From NCBI RefSeq assembly GCF_000380965.1, contig NZ_KB905568.1, forward strand, positions 17,578 through 81,577: a stretch of DNA of 64,000 nt, in the 5' to 3' direction. This stretch comes from Paenibacillus ginsengihumi DSM 21568 (GTDB lineage: Bacteria; Bacillota; Bacilli; Paenibacillales; NBRC-103111). The position numbers and the translations under genes were made by a program. Positions 25,104 through 33,742 of the stretch are shown here, in pieces. Each line of letters starts with the position of its first letter. Position 1 is the stretch's first letter. Below the pieces are notes generated by a model. That model ran no database searches. It had not been told where the DNA came from and saw nothing but the letters and a program-made list of their open reading frames with translations.

Positions 25104-27748
25104 TGGAAATACAGGCCGGCACAAGCCGCGGCATATTCCGGTCTTTATTGCAGATTTTATTGTCATTTGCGCTGCTGTGGACGGTTGCCGCGACCGGGTT
25201 CCCCCCTTCTGCGCAAGCGAAGACATCCCGTGCGGCGATCGTCTCGGAAGTATCCGGGGAGGTCAGCGTCAAGAAAGCGGGCGGCCTCAAAACATACGCG
25301 GTCTACAAAAATATGAGCCTCAATCAGGGAGATGTGCTGATAACGGGCCAATCGGCCTATGTCGTGCTGCGCACCGCCGATCGCGGGGACGAGGTGACGA
25401 TCGGAGAGAATGCGGAGGTCTATATCGCTGAATTGTCGGAGCAAGGCGGCAAGTCGTCCAAATTCAAGCAGTGGACAGGCAGCTTGTGGTCCAAGGTGAA
25501 ATCGCTCGTCAGCGGGGAGGACGAATTCGAGGTGGAGACGCCGACGGTCATTATGGGTGTGCGAGGGACGCAGCTCTTCATGGCCGTCGATCCGTTAACG
25601 GGCCGGACGGTGATGCTGACCGGCACGGGCATCGTGCAAGCAAGGACGAGCGGAGCTTCTGCGAATAGCGGTTCGCCGGAGGCTTCCTTGAATTCCGTCA
25701 CGGTTTATCCCGGTATGCAAATCGACCTGAATTCCCGGACGGCAGCGAAGCCGCTTAAAGCCAAAGTGGAATATATGGATTCGTCCCGCATCGCGGAGCT
25801 GGCTTCGCCGAAGGTGCTGGAGGCGATGCTGCGCAATGCGAACGATATTCAGCAAGAGAACGAGCAGGTGCTGGAGCGATTGCGGAATGCGCTTGAGCAA
25901 GGACATAGCTCGCCGGACGACGATTCCGTCCTGCATATACCGGATGACGCGACGCTGAACAAGGTGGCGGGCAACTATGATGCGTTCCTGCCGAATCTTG
26001 CGAAAGCGGCGGTCGCCGGCAAGAAGCTCGATCCCCGCCTGATCGACGAGATCAACGAGCAAATCTCCGATCCCGCGAGAAAAATCGATTTGCATCAAGT
26101 GCCGGATTTCGATCGTTCGGCGGGAATCGATCCGGCGATCCGGCAGCTGCAAAATCAAGTCGACACCGCCAACCCGGTCGATGCGGAGAACCGTCTGATC
26201 CGGGAAAATCAAGCGAGGTTGACAAGTTTGCTGCCGCGGATCGAGGACGACCGGAAGCGGCTGGAGGAACAAAACCGCCTGGCGGAGGAGGAAGAAAGCG
26301 GGCAGGCCGCCGTCGCCCTGCTCGAGCAATTGAGCGGCGAAGAGAAGCAGCGGTTCGAGGCGGCGGCCAAACGGAACGAGCAGTCGAGATCGGGCGGCGC
26401 AACGGCACCTGCCGATCTTTCCGGGCGCCCGGATAGCGGCTCAGGCGGCGTAACGGAAGCCGGCTCGAATTCCGGCCCTGACGATGCGGACGTTTCAGAT
26501 GAATCGGATGATTGGAACGATTCGGAGGATTCCGATGATTCGGAGCCGAATCCAACCCCGAATCCAACCCCGAATCCGAACCCGACACCGGAGCCGACGC
26601 CGAATCCGGAACCGAACCCGCATCCGAACCCGGAACCGAACCCGCATCCGAACCCGGAACCGAATCCAGAACCGACGCCGAATCCGGAACCGAACCCGCA
26701 TCCGAACCCGACACCGGAGCCGAATCCCGCCCCCGTTCCGGGCACAACGCGCCCTGACGCGCCGGTGTTGGTCGCCCCCTGGAAGCCGCTTGCGACGTTG
26801 AATCCGGTCGTTGTGAAGCTGAAAGCTCCGGCCGGCGCGAAGATTCGCATCGACGACGGAGAACAGACGCTCGCCACGGCAGCCGGCGCCGGCGATGCCG
26901 TGGTAGACATGCCGCTGGGCGAGCTCCCGGAAGGAACGTACCGCTTGACGGCCAGAACGGTGCACAACGGGGCCCAAAGCGAGCCGACGGCGCTTCCCGC
27001 CATCACGGTTGTCGAGCCCGGCGAGCCTCGGCTGATAAGCCCTGCGGAGCCGACGGCTTTTGCGCCTGGAACGATTCGCATCGAGGCGGCGGCGCCGGTC
27101 GGCAGCGAGCTCGTGCTTGTTAAGGACGGCGCCGAGCTTGTCCGCACTGCCGGACTTGGCGAGCAGCCGGCGGTGCTTCCTCTGCCCGACGGCGTCTACA
27201 GCGGACTTGCCTTGTACACGGAAAAGCAAGGTCTTCGCGGCCGCAAGTCCGTTCCGGTGCCTGATATTTCGGTTCAATCCACCGCGCCGGCCGAACCGAT
27301 GCTGATCCTGTTCCAGCCTGAGGCGCCGGAGAACGGTCAAGTCAAGCTTCAGCTCGATTTGATCGATTTCGTCGGCAAGCACGAGCTATATGCGCTTCAA
27401 GTCCATCTCTCATACGGCCACGGTCTTCAGTATACAGGGCCGGATAAGCTGCAGGATGAGGAAGGCACCGTCTTTGACGGCGAGAATACGTGCGAAATGC
27501 TGAGCCAGATCGCCGGTCGTACGGAGAACATGCTGATCTATACGGCTATCCGGATTCCATCCGGCAGCGATGACGGCAATATTGCCGTGGAAGGGCGGCG
27601 AAAGCTGGTGAGCATTCCGCTAAAGGTCGGCGAATCGGCGGCCGACAAGGAACCGGTGCGGCTGCTGTATTTCCAAGCGGTCGACCGCAGCGGACAAACC
27701 GTCTTTGAGCTTGGAACTGCTTTGACGATTATGGTGAGCGCAAAGTGA
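25100..27748 (+). CDS. Secreted FecR-domain protein with Pro-rich stalk and cohesin-like end
   Basis: 882 residues. Signal peptide (residues 1-40, ending SAQA), FecR domain (about 45-190; the core is VETPTVIMGVRGTQLFM), and a charged helical region (200-450). An (N/E/H/T)P repeat of about 65 residues (483-548) is the wall-spanning type. Two Ig-like segments follow (about 550-725), then a C-terminal beta domain with FQPEAPENGQVKLQLDL and ALQVHLSYGHGLQYTGPDKL resembling cohesin/dockerin-partner folds. It is translationally coupled to the cyclase by an ATGA overlap. It probably works at the cell surface with the CHASE2 sensor; this role is inference. Confidence 0.85.
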   Translation: MMEIQAGTSRGIFRSLLQILLSFALLWTVAATGFPPSAQAKTSRAAIVSEVSGEVSVKKAGGLKTYAVYKNMSLNQGDVLITGQSAYVVLRTADRGDEVTIGENAEVYIAELSEQGGKSSKFKQWTGSLWSKVKSLVSGEDEFEVETPTVIMGVRGTQLFMAVDPLTGRTVMLTGTGIVQARTSGASANSGSPEASLNSVTVYPGMQIDLNSRTAAKPLKAKVEYMDSSRIAELASPKVLEAMLRNANDIQQENEQVLERLRNALEQGHSSPDDDSVLHIPDDATLNKVAGNYDAFLPNLAKAAVAGKKLDPRLIDEINEQISDPARKIDLHQVPDFDRSAGIDPAIRQLQNQVDTANPVDAENRLIRENQARLTSLLPRIEDDRKRLEEQNRLAEEEESGQAAVALLEQLSGEEKQRFEAAAKRNEQSRSGGATAPADLSGRPDSGSGGVTEAGSNSGPDDADVSDESDDWNDSEDSDDSEPNPTPNPTPNPNPTPEPTPNPEPNPHPNPEPNPHPNPEPNPEPTPNPEPNPHPNPTPEPNPAPVPGTTRPDAPVLVAPWKPLATLNPVVVKLKAPAGAKIRIDDGEQTLATAAGAGDAVVDMPLGELPEGTYRLTARTVHNGAQSEPTALPAITVVEPGEPRLISPAEPTAFAPGTIRIEAAAPVGSELVLVKDGAELVRTAGLGEQPAVLPLPDGVYSGLALYTEKQGLRGRKSVPVPDISVQSTAPAEPMLILFQPEAPENGQVKLQLDLIDFVGKHELYALQVHLSYGHGLQYTGPDKLQDEEGTVFDGENTCEMLSQIAGRTENMLIYTAIRIPSGSDDGNIAVEGRRKLVSIPLKVGESAADKEPVRLLYFQAVDRSGQTVFELGTALTIMVSAK
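26548..26745 (+). repeat. In-frame minisatellite coding the Pro-rich stalk
   Basis: Repeated CCGAACCCG/CCGAATCC units encode alternating (N/E/H/T)-P pairs in the FecR gene. Such tracts change length by slippage in steps of six bases, which would keep the frame. Confidence 0.8.
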
Positions 27749-27768
27749 ACACGCGGAGGGAGTCCACT

Positions 27769-29391
27769 ATGATACGGAATTTGACATGGAGCGCGGCCGC
27801 TTGTCTGCTGCTGTTGTTCGCAGGAACCGGAGCCGCCTCGGCCGCGCCCTTCCCCGGCCCCGTCATGCGGAACGGAGACGGCGGATGGATGGTGCGGGTA
27901 CAGACGGCTGCAGGAGAAGGAAGCTTCTTGCACCGCGAAGGAGCCGGATTGGCCGCCTCTTTCCGGCAGCCTGCCGGTCTGGCTGTGGAGCAGGACGGCA
28001 CGGTGCTTGTGGCAGACTCCCGCAACCACCTAATCCGCACGCTGGAGCCGGATGGGCGGGTCAGCACGAGAGCTGGCGTGCTGTACGACAAGGACGACAT
28101 CGGCTTGCCGCTCGGCGGCTTGCTGGACGGAGCGGCCGACCGCTCGCTGTTCCATGACCCGCAGGGTATGGCGGTAGGCAGCGACGGCAGCGTGTACGTA
28201 GCTGACGCCGGCAATCATGCGATCCGCCGCATCGATCCCTCGGGCAATGTCTCGACGGTGGCCGGCAGCGGCGTCCTCGGTTTTCGCGACGGGGCGGGCC
28301 GGGAAGCGTCGTTCTACGCACCGTCCGATGTGGCGGTCGCTTCCGACGGCACGCTGTATGTCGCGGATACGCTGAACCACGCGATCCGGGCTATTGCTCC
28401 GGACGGCCGGGTCGCGACGCTGAATGCGAAATCCAGCCGCGTTGTCGAGGCGACGCCGGGCCAGGCCGTCTTCGCGGGAGATTACCGGGACGGGGAGCTT
28501 GCCGGGGCGTTATTCAACGAGCCGACGAGCCTCGTGTTGGACGACAAGGGCAATCTGTACGTGAGCGACTCCGGCAACCAGCTCATCCGCTATATCGATC
28601 TGCGGCAGCGGACGGTTACGACGGTGGCGGGTTCGGCGGTTTGCCATAGCTGTAAGGGCATCTATGAAGACAATGCGCTGTATGCCGCCGGCGATTATGC
28701 CGACGGTCCGGCGCTGGAGGCCAAGTTCCGTTTTCCGCGCGGCCTTGCATGGACGGCGGAGGGCGGGCTGCTGATCGCGGACAGCGAAAATCACGCGATC
28801 CGTTATTTGATCGGCGGCGAGGTCACGACGCTGGCCGGCTCCCGCGACCGGGAAAGCGGAGAGACCGACGGTACCGAGACCGGGGCAAGGTTCGCCCGCC
28901 CGATAGATATCGCCGTCAAGCAGGATGGCACTGTGCTGGTTGCGGACTGCTTCAACAACAAGATTCGCGAGCTCGCTCCGTACCGGCTCCCGGCAGGGAG
29001 CGCCGCAGATGATCGAATCAAGGTCGCGCTCGATGAGCGCCTGATCGAGTTCGCAGCGGAGCCGGAAATCGTGGGCACCCGAGCGGTGGCGCCGGTCCGG
29101 GCGCTCGGCGAGGCGCTCGGCTACGGCGTTGATTACGACGCAGCGGACGGCGTAGCAAGCTTGTCCCGCGACGGCGAGACGGTCAAGCTGCAGGTGGGAC
29201 AGAACAGCATTCGCCGGCTCGTCAGAGGACAGCCGGAGGCCGTGATCGAAACGGATACCGCTCCGTTCATCCAGCAGGATCTCGTCTTCGTCCCGATTCG
29301 CTTTTTCGCGGAGGCGGCCGGGTTGGACGTTCAATGGGACGAAGCGACCCGAACAGCGATCCTGCGCCATCCGGCCGCGATCCGGCCTTAA
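27769..29391 (+). CDS. Secreted NHL six-bladed propeller with copper-amine-oxidase-like stalk domain
   Basis: 540 residues. Signal peptide (1-26), then six NHL-type blades (about 45-415), each of the form PxGLAVEQDGTVLVADSxNHxIR. A C-terminal copper amine oxidase N-terminal-like (stalk) domain follows (about 425-535; VAPVRALGEALG and LVFVPIRFFAEAAG). NHL propellers bind proteins or ligands; this stalk domain is common in Paenibacillus surface proteins. ATG 27769 is chosen for GGAGGGAG 7 bases upstream; a GTG at 27745 overlaps the FecR stop. It is the third gene of the cyclase operon. Confidence 0.85.
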   Translation: MIRNLTWSAAACLLLLFAGTGAASAAPFPGPVMRNGDGGWMVRVQTAAGEGSFLHREGAGLAASFRQPAGLAVEQDGTVLVADSRNHLIRTLEPDGRVSTRAGVLYDKDDIGLPLGGLLDGAADRSLFHDPQGMAVGSDGSVYVADAGNHAIRRIDPSGNVSTVAGSGVLGFRDGAGREASFYAPSDVAVASDGTLYVADTLNHAIRAIAPDGRVATLNAKSSRVVEATPGQAVFAGDYRDGELAGALFNEPTSLVLDDKGNLYVSDSGNQLIRYIDLRQRTVTTVAGSAVCHSCKGIYEDNALYAAGDYADGPALEAKFRFPRGLAWTAEGGLLIADSENHAIRYLIGGEVTTLAGSRDRESGETDGTETGARFARPIDIAVKQDGTVLVADCFNNKIRELAPYRLPAGSAADDRIKVALDERLIEFAAEPEIVGTRAVAPVRALGEALGYGVDYDAADGVASLSRDGETVKLQVGQNSIRRLVRGQPEAVIETDTAPFIQQDLVFVPIRFFAEAAGLDVQWDEATRTAILRHPAAIRP

Positions 29392-29499
29392 GGAGCTTGC
29401 GAAGGCCGAGCGATAAGCCGGTATTCGTTCGCTCATAGCTATAAGCGTCCAGCGCGGACAGGACGAGGGCCCGCGTTCCGTCTACAGACGTTTGCCAAT

Positions 29500-29562
29500 A
29501 TAGGCGCCGATGACAAGCGAATCTTCTCGTCATCAGTCGTCTTTTTCGCTGCTGAATATTTG
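29500..29562. repeat. Partial R1 intergenic repeat
   Basis: TAGGCGCCGATGACAAGCG...CTCGTCATCAGTCGTC retains hairpin A (ATGACAAG/CTCGTCAT); hairpin B is reduced to GCTGAATATT. It separates the NHL gene from the sigma factor gene. Confidence 0.6.
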
Positions 29563-29628
29563 CTTATCAATCATCATCAACTGACCACGATTAGTCCGGA
29601 TACAACGGGTACAGGGAGAGCTGCCAAG

Positions 29629-30528
29629 ATGGAACTGGACACGATATACCAGCGCTATAAACGGCTGCTGCAGGCGATTGCCTACCGGATGCTCGGCTCT
29701 GTCGCCGATGCCGAAGATCTCGTGCACGATCTGTTCTTGTCGCTGGACCGCGTCCGGTGGGAGGACGTGGACAACGAGCGGGCTTATTTGGTGAAAATGA
29801 CGACGAACCGCTGCCTGAACGTGCTGAAATCTTCGCGAAGGCAAAGGGAGGCATATATCGGAGAATGGCTTCCCGAGCTGCAGCGGGTTGGAGAAGGGGA
29901 AGGGGAAGACCCGGCAGACGGCTTCGAGAAGAAGGAGACGCTGTCCTACGCTTTCGTGGTGCTGCTGCAGCGGCTGTCCCCGCTGGAACGGGCAGTATTT
30001 CTATTGAAGGAAGCGCTGGACTACGACTACCGGGAAATCGGCGAAATGCTGGGAAAATCCGATGTCAACTGCCGCAAAATATTCAGCCGCGCCCGGCGCA
30101 AAGTGCAGCAGGAGCGATCGCTGGCCCCTGCGACCGCAACGGCGGAGCAGCTGGCCGACGCGTTCGCCTTGGCGGCGAAGACGGGACAGTTCGGCGACTT
30201 TCTCAAGCTCGTGACAGAGGATGCCGTCCTCATTACGGACGGAGGAGGCAAAGTGCGCTCGGCCATCTTCCCGATCTTGTCGCGCCGGCGGATTGCCGCT
30301 TTTTTGGAGGGCGTGTATGCGCGCGGCAATTTCTTCCGCGGCGAGCTAAGGCGCGTCCGTTTTGGCGGCGAGCAAGGCTTTTTGCTGCTTAAAGACGGGA
30401 AACCTGCGAAGGCGATCTGCTTCGGATGGGATGAGCGCGGCGAGCGGATTCGTGCTGTGTATGTCGTCCTCAATCCGGACAAGCTTCGACATTTGGCGAA
30501 CGAGCGGCCCAGGACGATTCAGGACTAG
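29629..30528 (+). CDS. ECF sigma factor with SnoaL-like C-terminus (SigJ/ECF41-type)
   Basis: 299 residues. Sigma region 2 at 5-70 (LLQAIAYRMLGSVADAEDLV), region 4 at 110-160 (LSPLERAVFLLKEALDYDYR), then a SnoaL-like domain (about 170-290; FLKLVTEDAVLITDGGGKVR). In ECF41-type factors the C-terminal domain itself regulates activity and no separate anti-sigma protein is needed. ATG 29629 has GGGAGAG upstream. It directs RNA polymerase to unknown promoters. The L,D-transpeptidase gene follows 57 bases later. Confidence 0.87.
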   Translation: MELDTIYQRYKRLLQAIAYRMLGSVADAEDLVHDLFLSLDRVRWEDVDNERAYLVKMTTNRCLNVLKSSRRQREAYIGEWLPELQRVGEGEGEDPADGFEKKETLSYAFVVLLQRLSPLERAVFLLKEALDYDYREIGEMLGKSDVNCRKIFSRARRKVQQERSLAPATATAEQLADAFALAAKTGQFGDFLKLVTEDAVLITDGGGKVRSAIFPILSRRRIAAFLEGVYARGNFFRGELRRVRFGGEQGFLLLKDGKPAKAICFGWDERGERIRAVYVVLNPDKLRHLANERPRTIQD

Positions 30529-30585
30529 AGACCCTTCATAATGGAAGCGAGGCGTCCGATATAGGGGGGAGTAGGTGCAAAGGAT

Positions 30586-32001
30586 GTGTTCGCCTTGAAG
30601 GAGAAGGATTCGGATGAGAGGCTGAAATCGTTTTTTCGCGAGGATCCCCTTTATTTGAAAAAATATGTCCGCGAACGCCCCGACAACAAGATGGCCTGGT
30701 ATTTGCTCGGCCGCGAATACGAGGCGCAGGGCAAGCGCGGCAAAGCGATGTACTGCTACGAGCAAGCCGGGGAAGTGTACGAAGCCTTTGAAAACCGGAA
30801 GATCGTGATCCCGGACGATACGCTGAACGATATCCGGGAGGAACGGCGACGGCACAAGCGGAGAAGGCTGCATAAGGCGTTGCGAACGGCGGTATTCGGT
30901 CTGCTCGCGGTTGCCGCTATCCTGTACGCTCCCGGGCTGGAGGAGCGGGACGCGGAAGAGCCTGCCGCAGCGACGTCCGGGGCGGTGCCCGCCGGCGAAG
31001 CTCCGCCGACCGATATTTATTATTTGTCTGCCGGCATATCGAAGGAATCGGTAGGCTCGGCGCTCAAGGAAATGCTGCTCGGCCAGCGAAGCGGCCGAAG
31101 CGCCTTGCTGGCCGGCGGAGAAGCGCTCGAGCCGGGGAATTGGATCGGCTGGTGGAAGCCGGCCAGCCCGCTGCTGTCGGTGGAACCGGGACACGACGCC
31201 GCCGAACGGCAAATCCGCTATTACGACGCGGCCAGTTGCGAATGCGAGCCGGCCGATGCCGCCGCCGCGCAAAGCCTGCTGACCGCATGGACGGCCGCCC
31301 AGGAGCAGAGGGCGGTGCTGCAATCGGCGCTGGCCGCTTACGCGCAGCGGTACGGCAGCTTGCCGGCCAGCCTGGAGCAGCTCAGCCGCCCGTATCCGGA
31401 TAACGTGCTGCCTGGCGTGACGCCGGCGATGCAGCAGCTCTACGAGCAGGAGAGGCAGGCGCTCGAGCAGACAGCCCGAAGCTGGTCGAGCGGAGCGGCC
31501 GCCTCCCGGCCACCTTCCGCTCCGGCCGAACCGTCGGTATCGGGCGAGCCGCTGGCCGAGCCGATACGCCTGATCGTCGATAAACGGCAGCATCGGCTGG
31601 CCGTCGTCAGCGGCAATGTCATACTGCGGAATTACCCGGTCGGCTTGGGAGGAGAGGCTACGCCGGAAGGGGAGTTCACGATCTCGGAGAAGGTCCGCAA
31701 CCCGAACGGGAAGTCGAACGGCGAATTCGGCAGCCGGGGAATGACCTTGTCCGATACGCAGTATGCCATCCACGGGACGAACCGGCCGTCCAGCATCGGC
31801 AAGGACGAATCGCTCGGCTGCGTCCGCATGCTGAAGGAGGACATCGAGGAGCTGTTCGACATGGTGCCGCTCGGCACGAGGGTGACGATCGGCAGCGGGC
31901 TGCTGCCTTCAGACATCGGACGCAGTCCCGGCGAGCCGTTCAAGTTGCCGCTGTTCACCAAGGAGACGAACCCGGATAAAGTGTACCGTTGGCTCGATTA
32001 A
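30586..32001 (+). CDS. Membrane-anchored L,D-transpeptidase (YkuD)
   Basis: 471 residues. Cytoplasmic N-terminus with a TPR-like helix pair (DNKMAWYLLGREYEAQGKRG), one membrane helix (about 97-113), an extracellular linker, and a YkuD domain (about 325-450). The catalytic motif is HGTNRPSSIGKDESLGCVRM, with the nucleophile Cys near residue 410. It cross-links peptidoglycan through 3-3 bonds or attaches proteins to the wall. GTG 30586 has AGGTG 8 bases upstream; TTG 30595 with AAAGGA is an equal alternative. Possible operon with the sigma factor. Confidence 0.87.
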   Translation: MFALKEKDSDERLKSFFREDPLYLKKYVRERPDNKMAWYLLGREYEAQGKRGKAMYCYEQAGEVYEAFENRKIVIPDDTLNDIREERRRHKRRRLHKALRTAVFGLLAVAAILYAPGLEERDAEEPAAATSGAVPAGEAPPTDIYYLSAGISKESVGSALKEMLLGQRSGRSALLAGGEALEPGNWIGWWKPASPLLSVEPGHDAAERQIRYYDAASCECEPADAAAAQSLLTAWTAAQEQRAVLQSALAAYAQRYGSLPASLEQLSRPYPDNVLPGVTPAMQQLYEQERQALEQTARSWSSGAAASRPPSAPAEPSVSGEPLAEPIRLIVDKRQHRLAVVSGNVILRNYPVGLGGEATPEGEFTISEKVRNPNGKSNGEFGSRGMTLSDTQYAIHGTNRPSSIGKDESLGCVRMLKEDIEELFDMVPLGTRVTIGSGLLPSDIGRSPGEPFKLPLFTKETNPDKVYRWLD

Positions 32002-32020
32002 AGCGATGCGGCCGGCCTGC

Positions 32021-32155
32021 TTATTGATTGACGATTAAGAGCACGGCCATCAGGATGACAATGGCAGCGAAGCCGCCGCCGACCCAAGCGATCAGCTTGA
32101 CGTTCGGACCGTCCTCTTTGCGCTTCATATACGAAGGCTGTTTGACTTTCTTCAT
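32021..32155 (-). CDS. Small single-pass membrane protein (44 aa)
   Basis: A 44-residue frame, ATG at 32155 to TAA at 32021: a basic N-terminus (KKVKQPSYMKRKEDG) and one membrane helix (KLIAWVGGGFAAIVILMAVL), ending IVNQ. The charge pattern predicts the N-terminus inside. The RBS is weak (GGTCAG). It is convergent with the L,D-transpeptidase gene, 19 bases from its stop. The amino-acid pattern looks real; function unknown. Confidence 0.6.
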   Translation of the reverse strand: MKKVKQPSYMKRKEDGPNVKLIAWVGGGFAAIVILMAVLLIVNQ

Positions 32156-32172
32156 CGTTTCTGACCCGCTTT

Positions 32173-32440
32173 CTATTTTGAAATTTGGCGGTAATCCGCC
32201 GACAAAATTTCAACCCCGAAGGTGACGACCGATGACGAAGGAAGCGCTTGTCATAGGCGTCTATTTTGAAATTTGGCGGTAATCCGCCGACAAAATTTCA
32301 ACCCCGAAGGTGACGACCGATGACGAAGGAAGCGCTTGTCATAGGCGTCTATTTTGAAATTTGGCGATAATCCGCCGACAAAATTTCAACCCCGAAGGTG
32401 ACGACCGATGACGGAAGGAGTCGTTCGTCATAGGCGTCTA
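32173..32440. repeat. Three tandem 88-bp R1 repeat units
   Basis: Units start at 32173, 32261 and 32349, nearly identical. Each has hairpin B, TTGAAATTTGGCGG-TAAT-CCGC...AAATTTCAA, then hairpin A, ACGACCGATGACGA...TTGTCATAGGCG. The array lies between the 44-aa membrane protein gene and pyrD, which are divergent. Confidence 0.9.
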
Positions 32441-32622
32441 TCTGAAGTGATATACGTCTATTGTAGCATATTGCCGCGGAATTGGGATGCGTTTTTCGGC
32501 GAATTGCGCCGGCCCCGGCCGCGGCGTTTTTTTCCTGAACGGTACCTTTATTTTTGCGGCGCAAAGCGCTAAACTGTCTAAAGGAATATTTCAAGCGGTA
32601 CGGGCGAAGGAGAATAGAAGTC

Positions 32623-33726
32623 ATGTTGTACAAGCATATTGCAAAACCGGCTTTGTTTAGGATGGACCCGGAGAAAGCGCATCATCTGACGATTAACGGG
32701 CTGCATGCAATCAGCCGCTTCAAGCCAGGCCGCTGGCTGCTGCGGGCGATGTGGGGCGTCCCCGTCTATCCGGAATTGGAATCGGAGCTGTGGGGCATCC
32801 GCTTCCCCAATCCGGTCGGTCTGGCCGCCGGTCTCGATAAGAACGCCAAGGCGGTGCCAGGCTTTTGCAGCATCGGGTTCGGGTTCATGGAGGTCGGCAC
32901 CGTCACGCCGAAGCCCCAGCAGGGCAACGAGCTGCCGCGCCTGTTCCGGCTTCCGGAGGACAGCGCGCTCATCAACCGGATGGGCTTCAATAACGTCGGT
33001 ATCGACGGGATGAAGCGCCACCTGCGCAATGCAGCCGCCAGAACGGTGCCGCTGGCGATCAATATCGGCAAAAATAAAACGACGCCCAACGAGCGGGCGG
33101 AAGAGGATTACCGGGCCTGCATTCAGGCGCTTTACGGATACGGCGATTTTTTCGTCGTCAATATCAGTTCCCCCAACACGCCGGATCTGCGCAACCTGCA
33201 GCACGGCGACGAGCTTTCGCGCCTCCTGGCGGCGGTGAAGGACGAGATCGGCAAGCAGCACGCCCGGTTCGGCGGCCGGCAGAAGCCGGTGCTCGTCAAG
33301 ATCGCTCCCGATCTAAGGAGCGAGGAAGTGGAATATATGGCGGAGACGATCATGAGCAGCGGCGTCTCGGGGATTATCGCCTCGAATACGACGATCGCCA
33401 GAGACGGGCTCACGCACCCGCATCGGGTGGAAGCCGGAGGCCTTAGCGGCCGTCCGCTTACCGCCCGGTCCACGGAGCTTATCTCCCGGCTGTATCGATT
33501 GACAGAGGGGCGCATCCCGATTATCGGCTCGGGGGGTATTTTCACTGCGGACGACGCATATGAAAAAATACGGGCAGGGGCCTCGCTGGTAGAAGTGTAT
33601 ACCGCATTAATTTACGAAGGGCCAGGCTTGCTGAGACGTTTGAACGAAGGATTGAGACAGCGGCTTCAGCAGGACGGCTTCCGTCATCTGTCCGAAGCGA
33701 TCGGTTCGGCGCATCAAGGCAAGTAG
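32623..33726 (+). CDS. pyrD: Dihydroorotate dehydrogenase (quinone), class 2
   Basis: 367 residues. The N-terminal amphipathic helix segment YKHIAKPALFRMDPEKAHHL is the membrane-association part specific to class 2. NPVGLAAGLDKNAKAV, VGTVTPKPQQGNELPRLFRL and NISSPNTPDLRNL (catalytic Ser region) follow, with FMN-site IIGSGGIF. It oxidises dihydroorotate to orotate with quinone in pyrimidine synthesis. ATG 32623 follows AAGGAG. It lies apart from a pyr operon, at the head of a possible unit with the alarmone synthetase gene 16 bases downstream. Confidence 0.93.
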   Translation: MLYKHIAKPALFRMDPEKAHHLTINGLHAISRFKPGRWLLRAMWGVPVYPELESELWGIRFPNPVGLAAGLDKNAKAVPGFCSIGFGFMEVGTVTPKPQQGNELPRLFRLPEDSALINRMGFNNVGIDGMKRHLRNAAARTVPLAINIGKNKTTPNERAEEDYRACIQALYGYGDFFVVNISSPNTPDLRNLQHGDELSRLLAAVKDEIGKQHARFGGRQKPVLVKIAPDLRSEEVEYMAETIMSSGVSGIIASNTTIARDGLTHPHRVEAGGLSGRPLTARSTELISRLYRLTEGRIPIIGSGGIFTADDAYEKIRAGASLVEVYTALIYEGPGLLRRLNEGLRQRLQQDGFRHLSEAIGSAHQGK

Positions 33727-33742
33727 AATGGAGGGACACCCG

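Noticed and set aside
32173..32440. CRISPR-like array
   Set aside because: The three 88-bp units are repeated in full with no unique spacers and no cas genes. They are R1 repeats.
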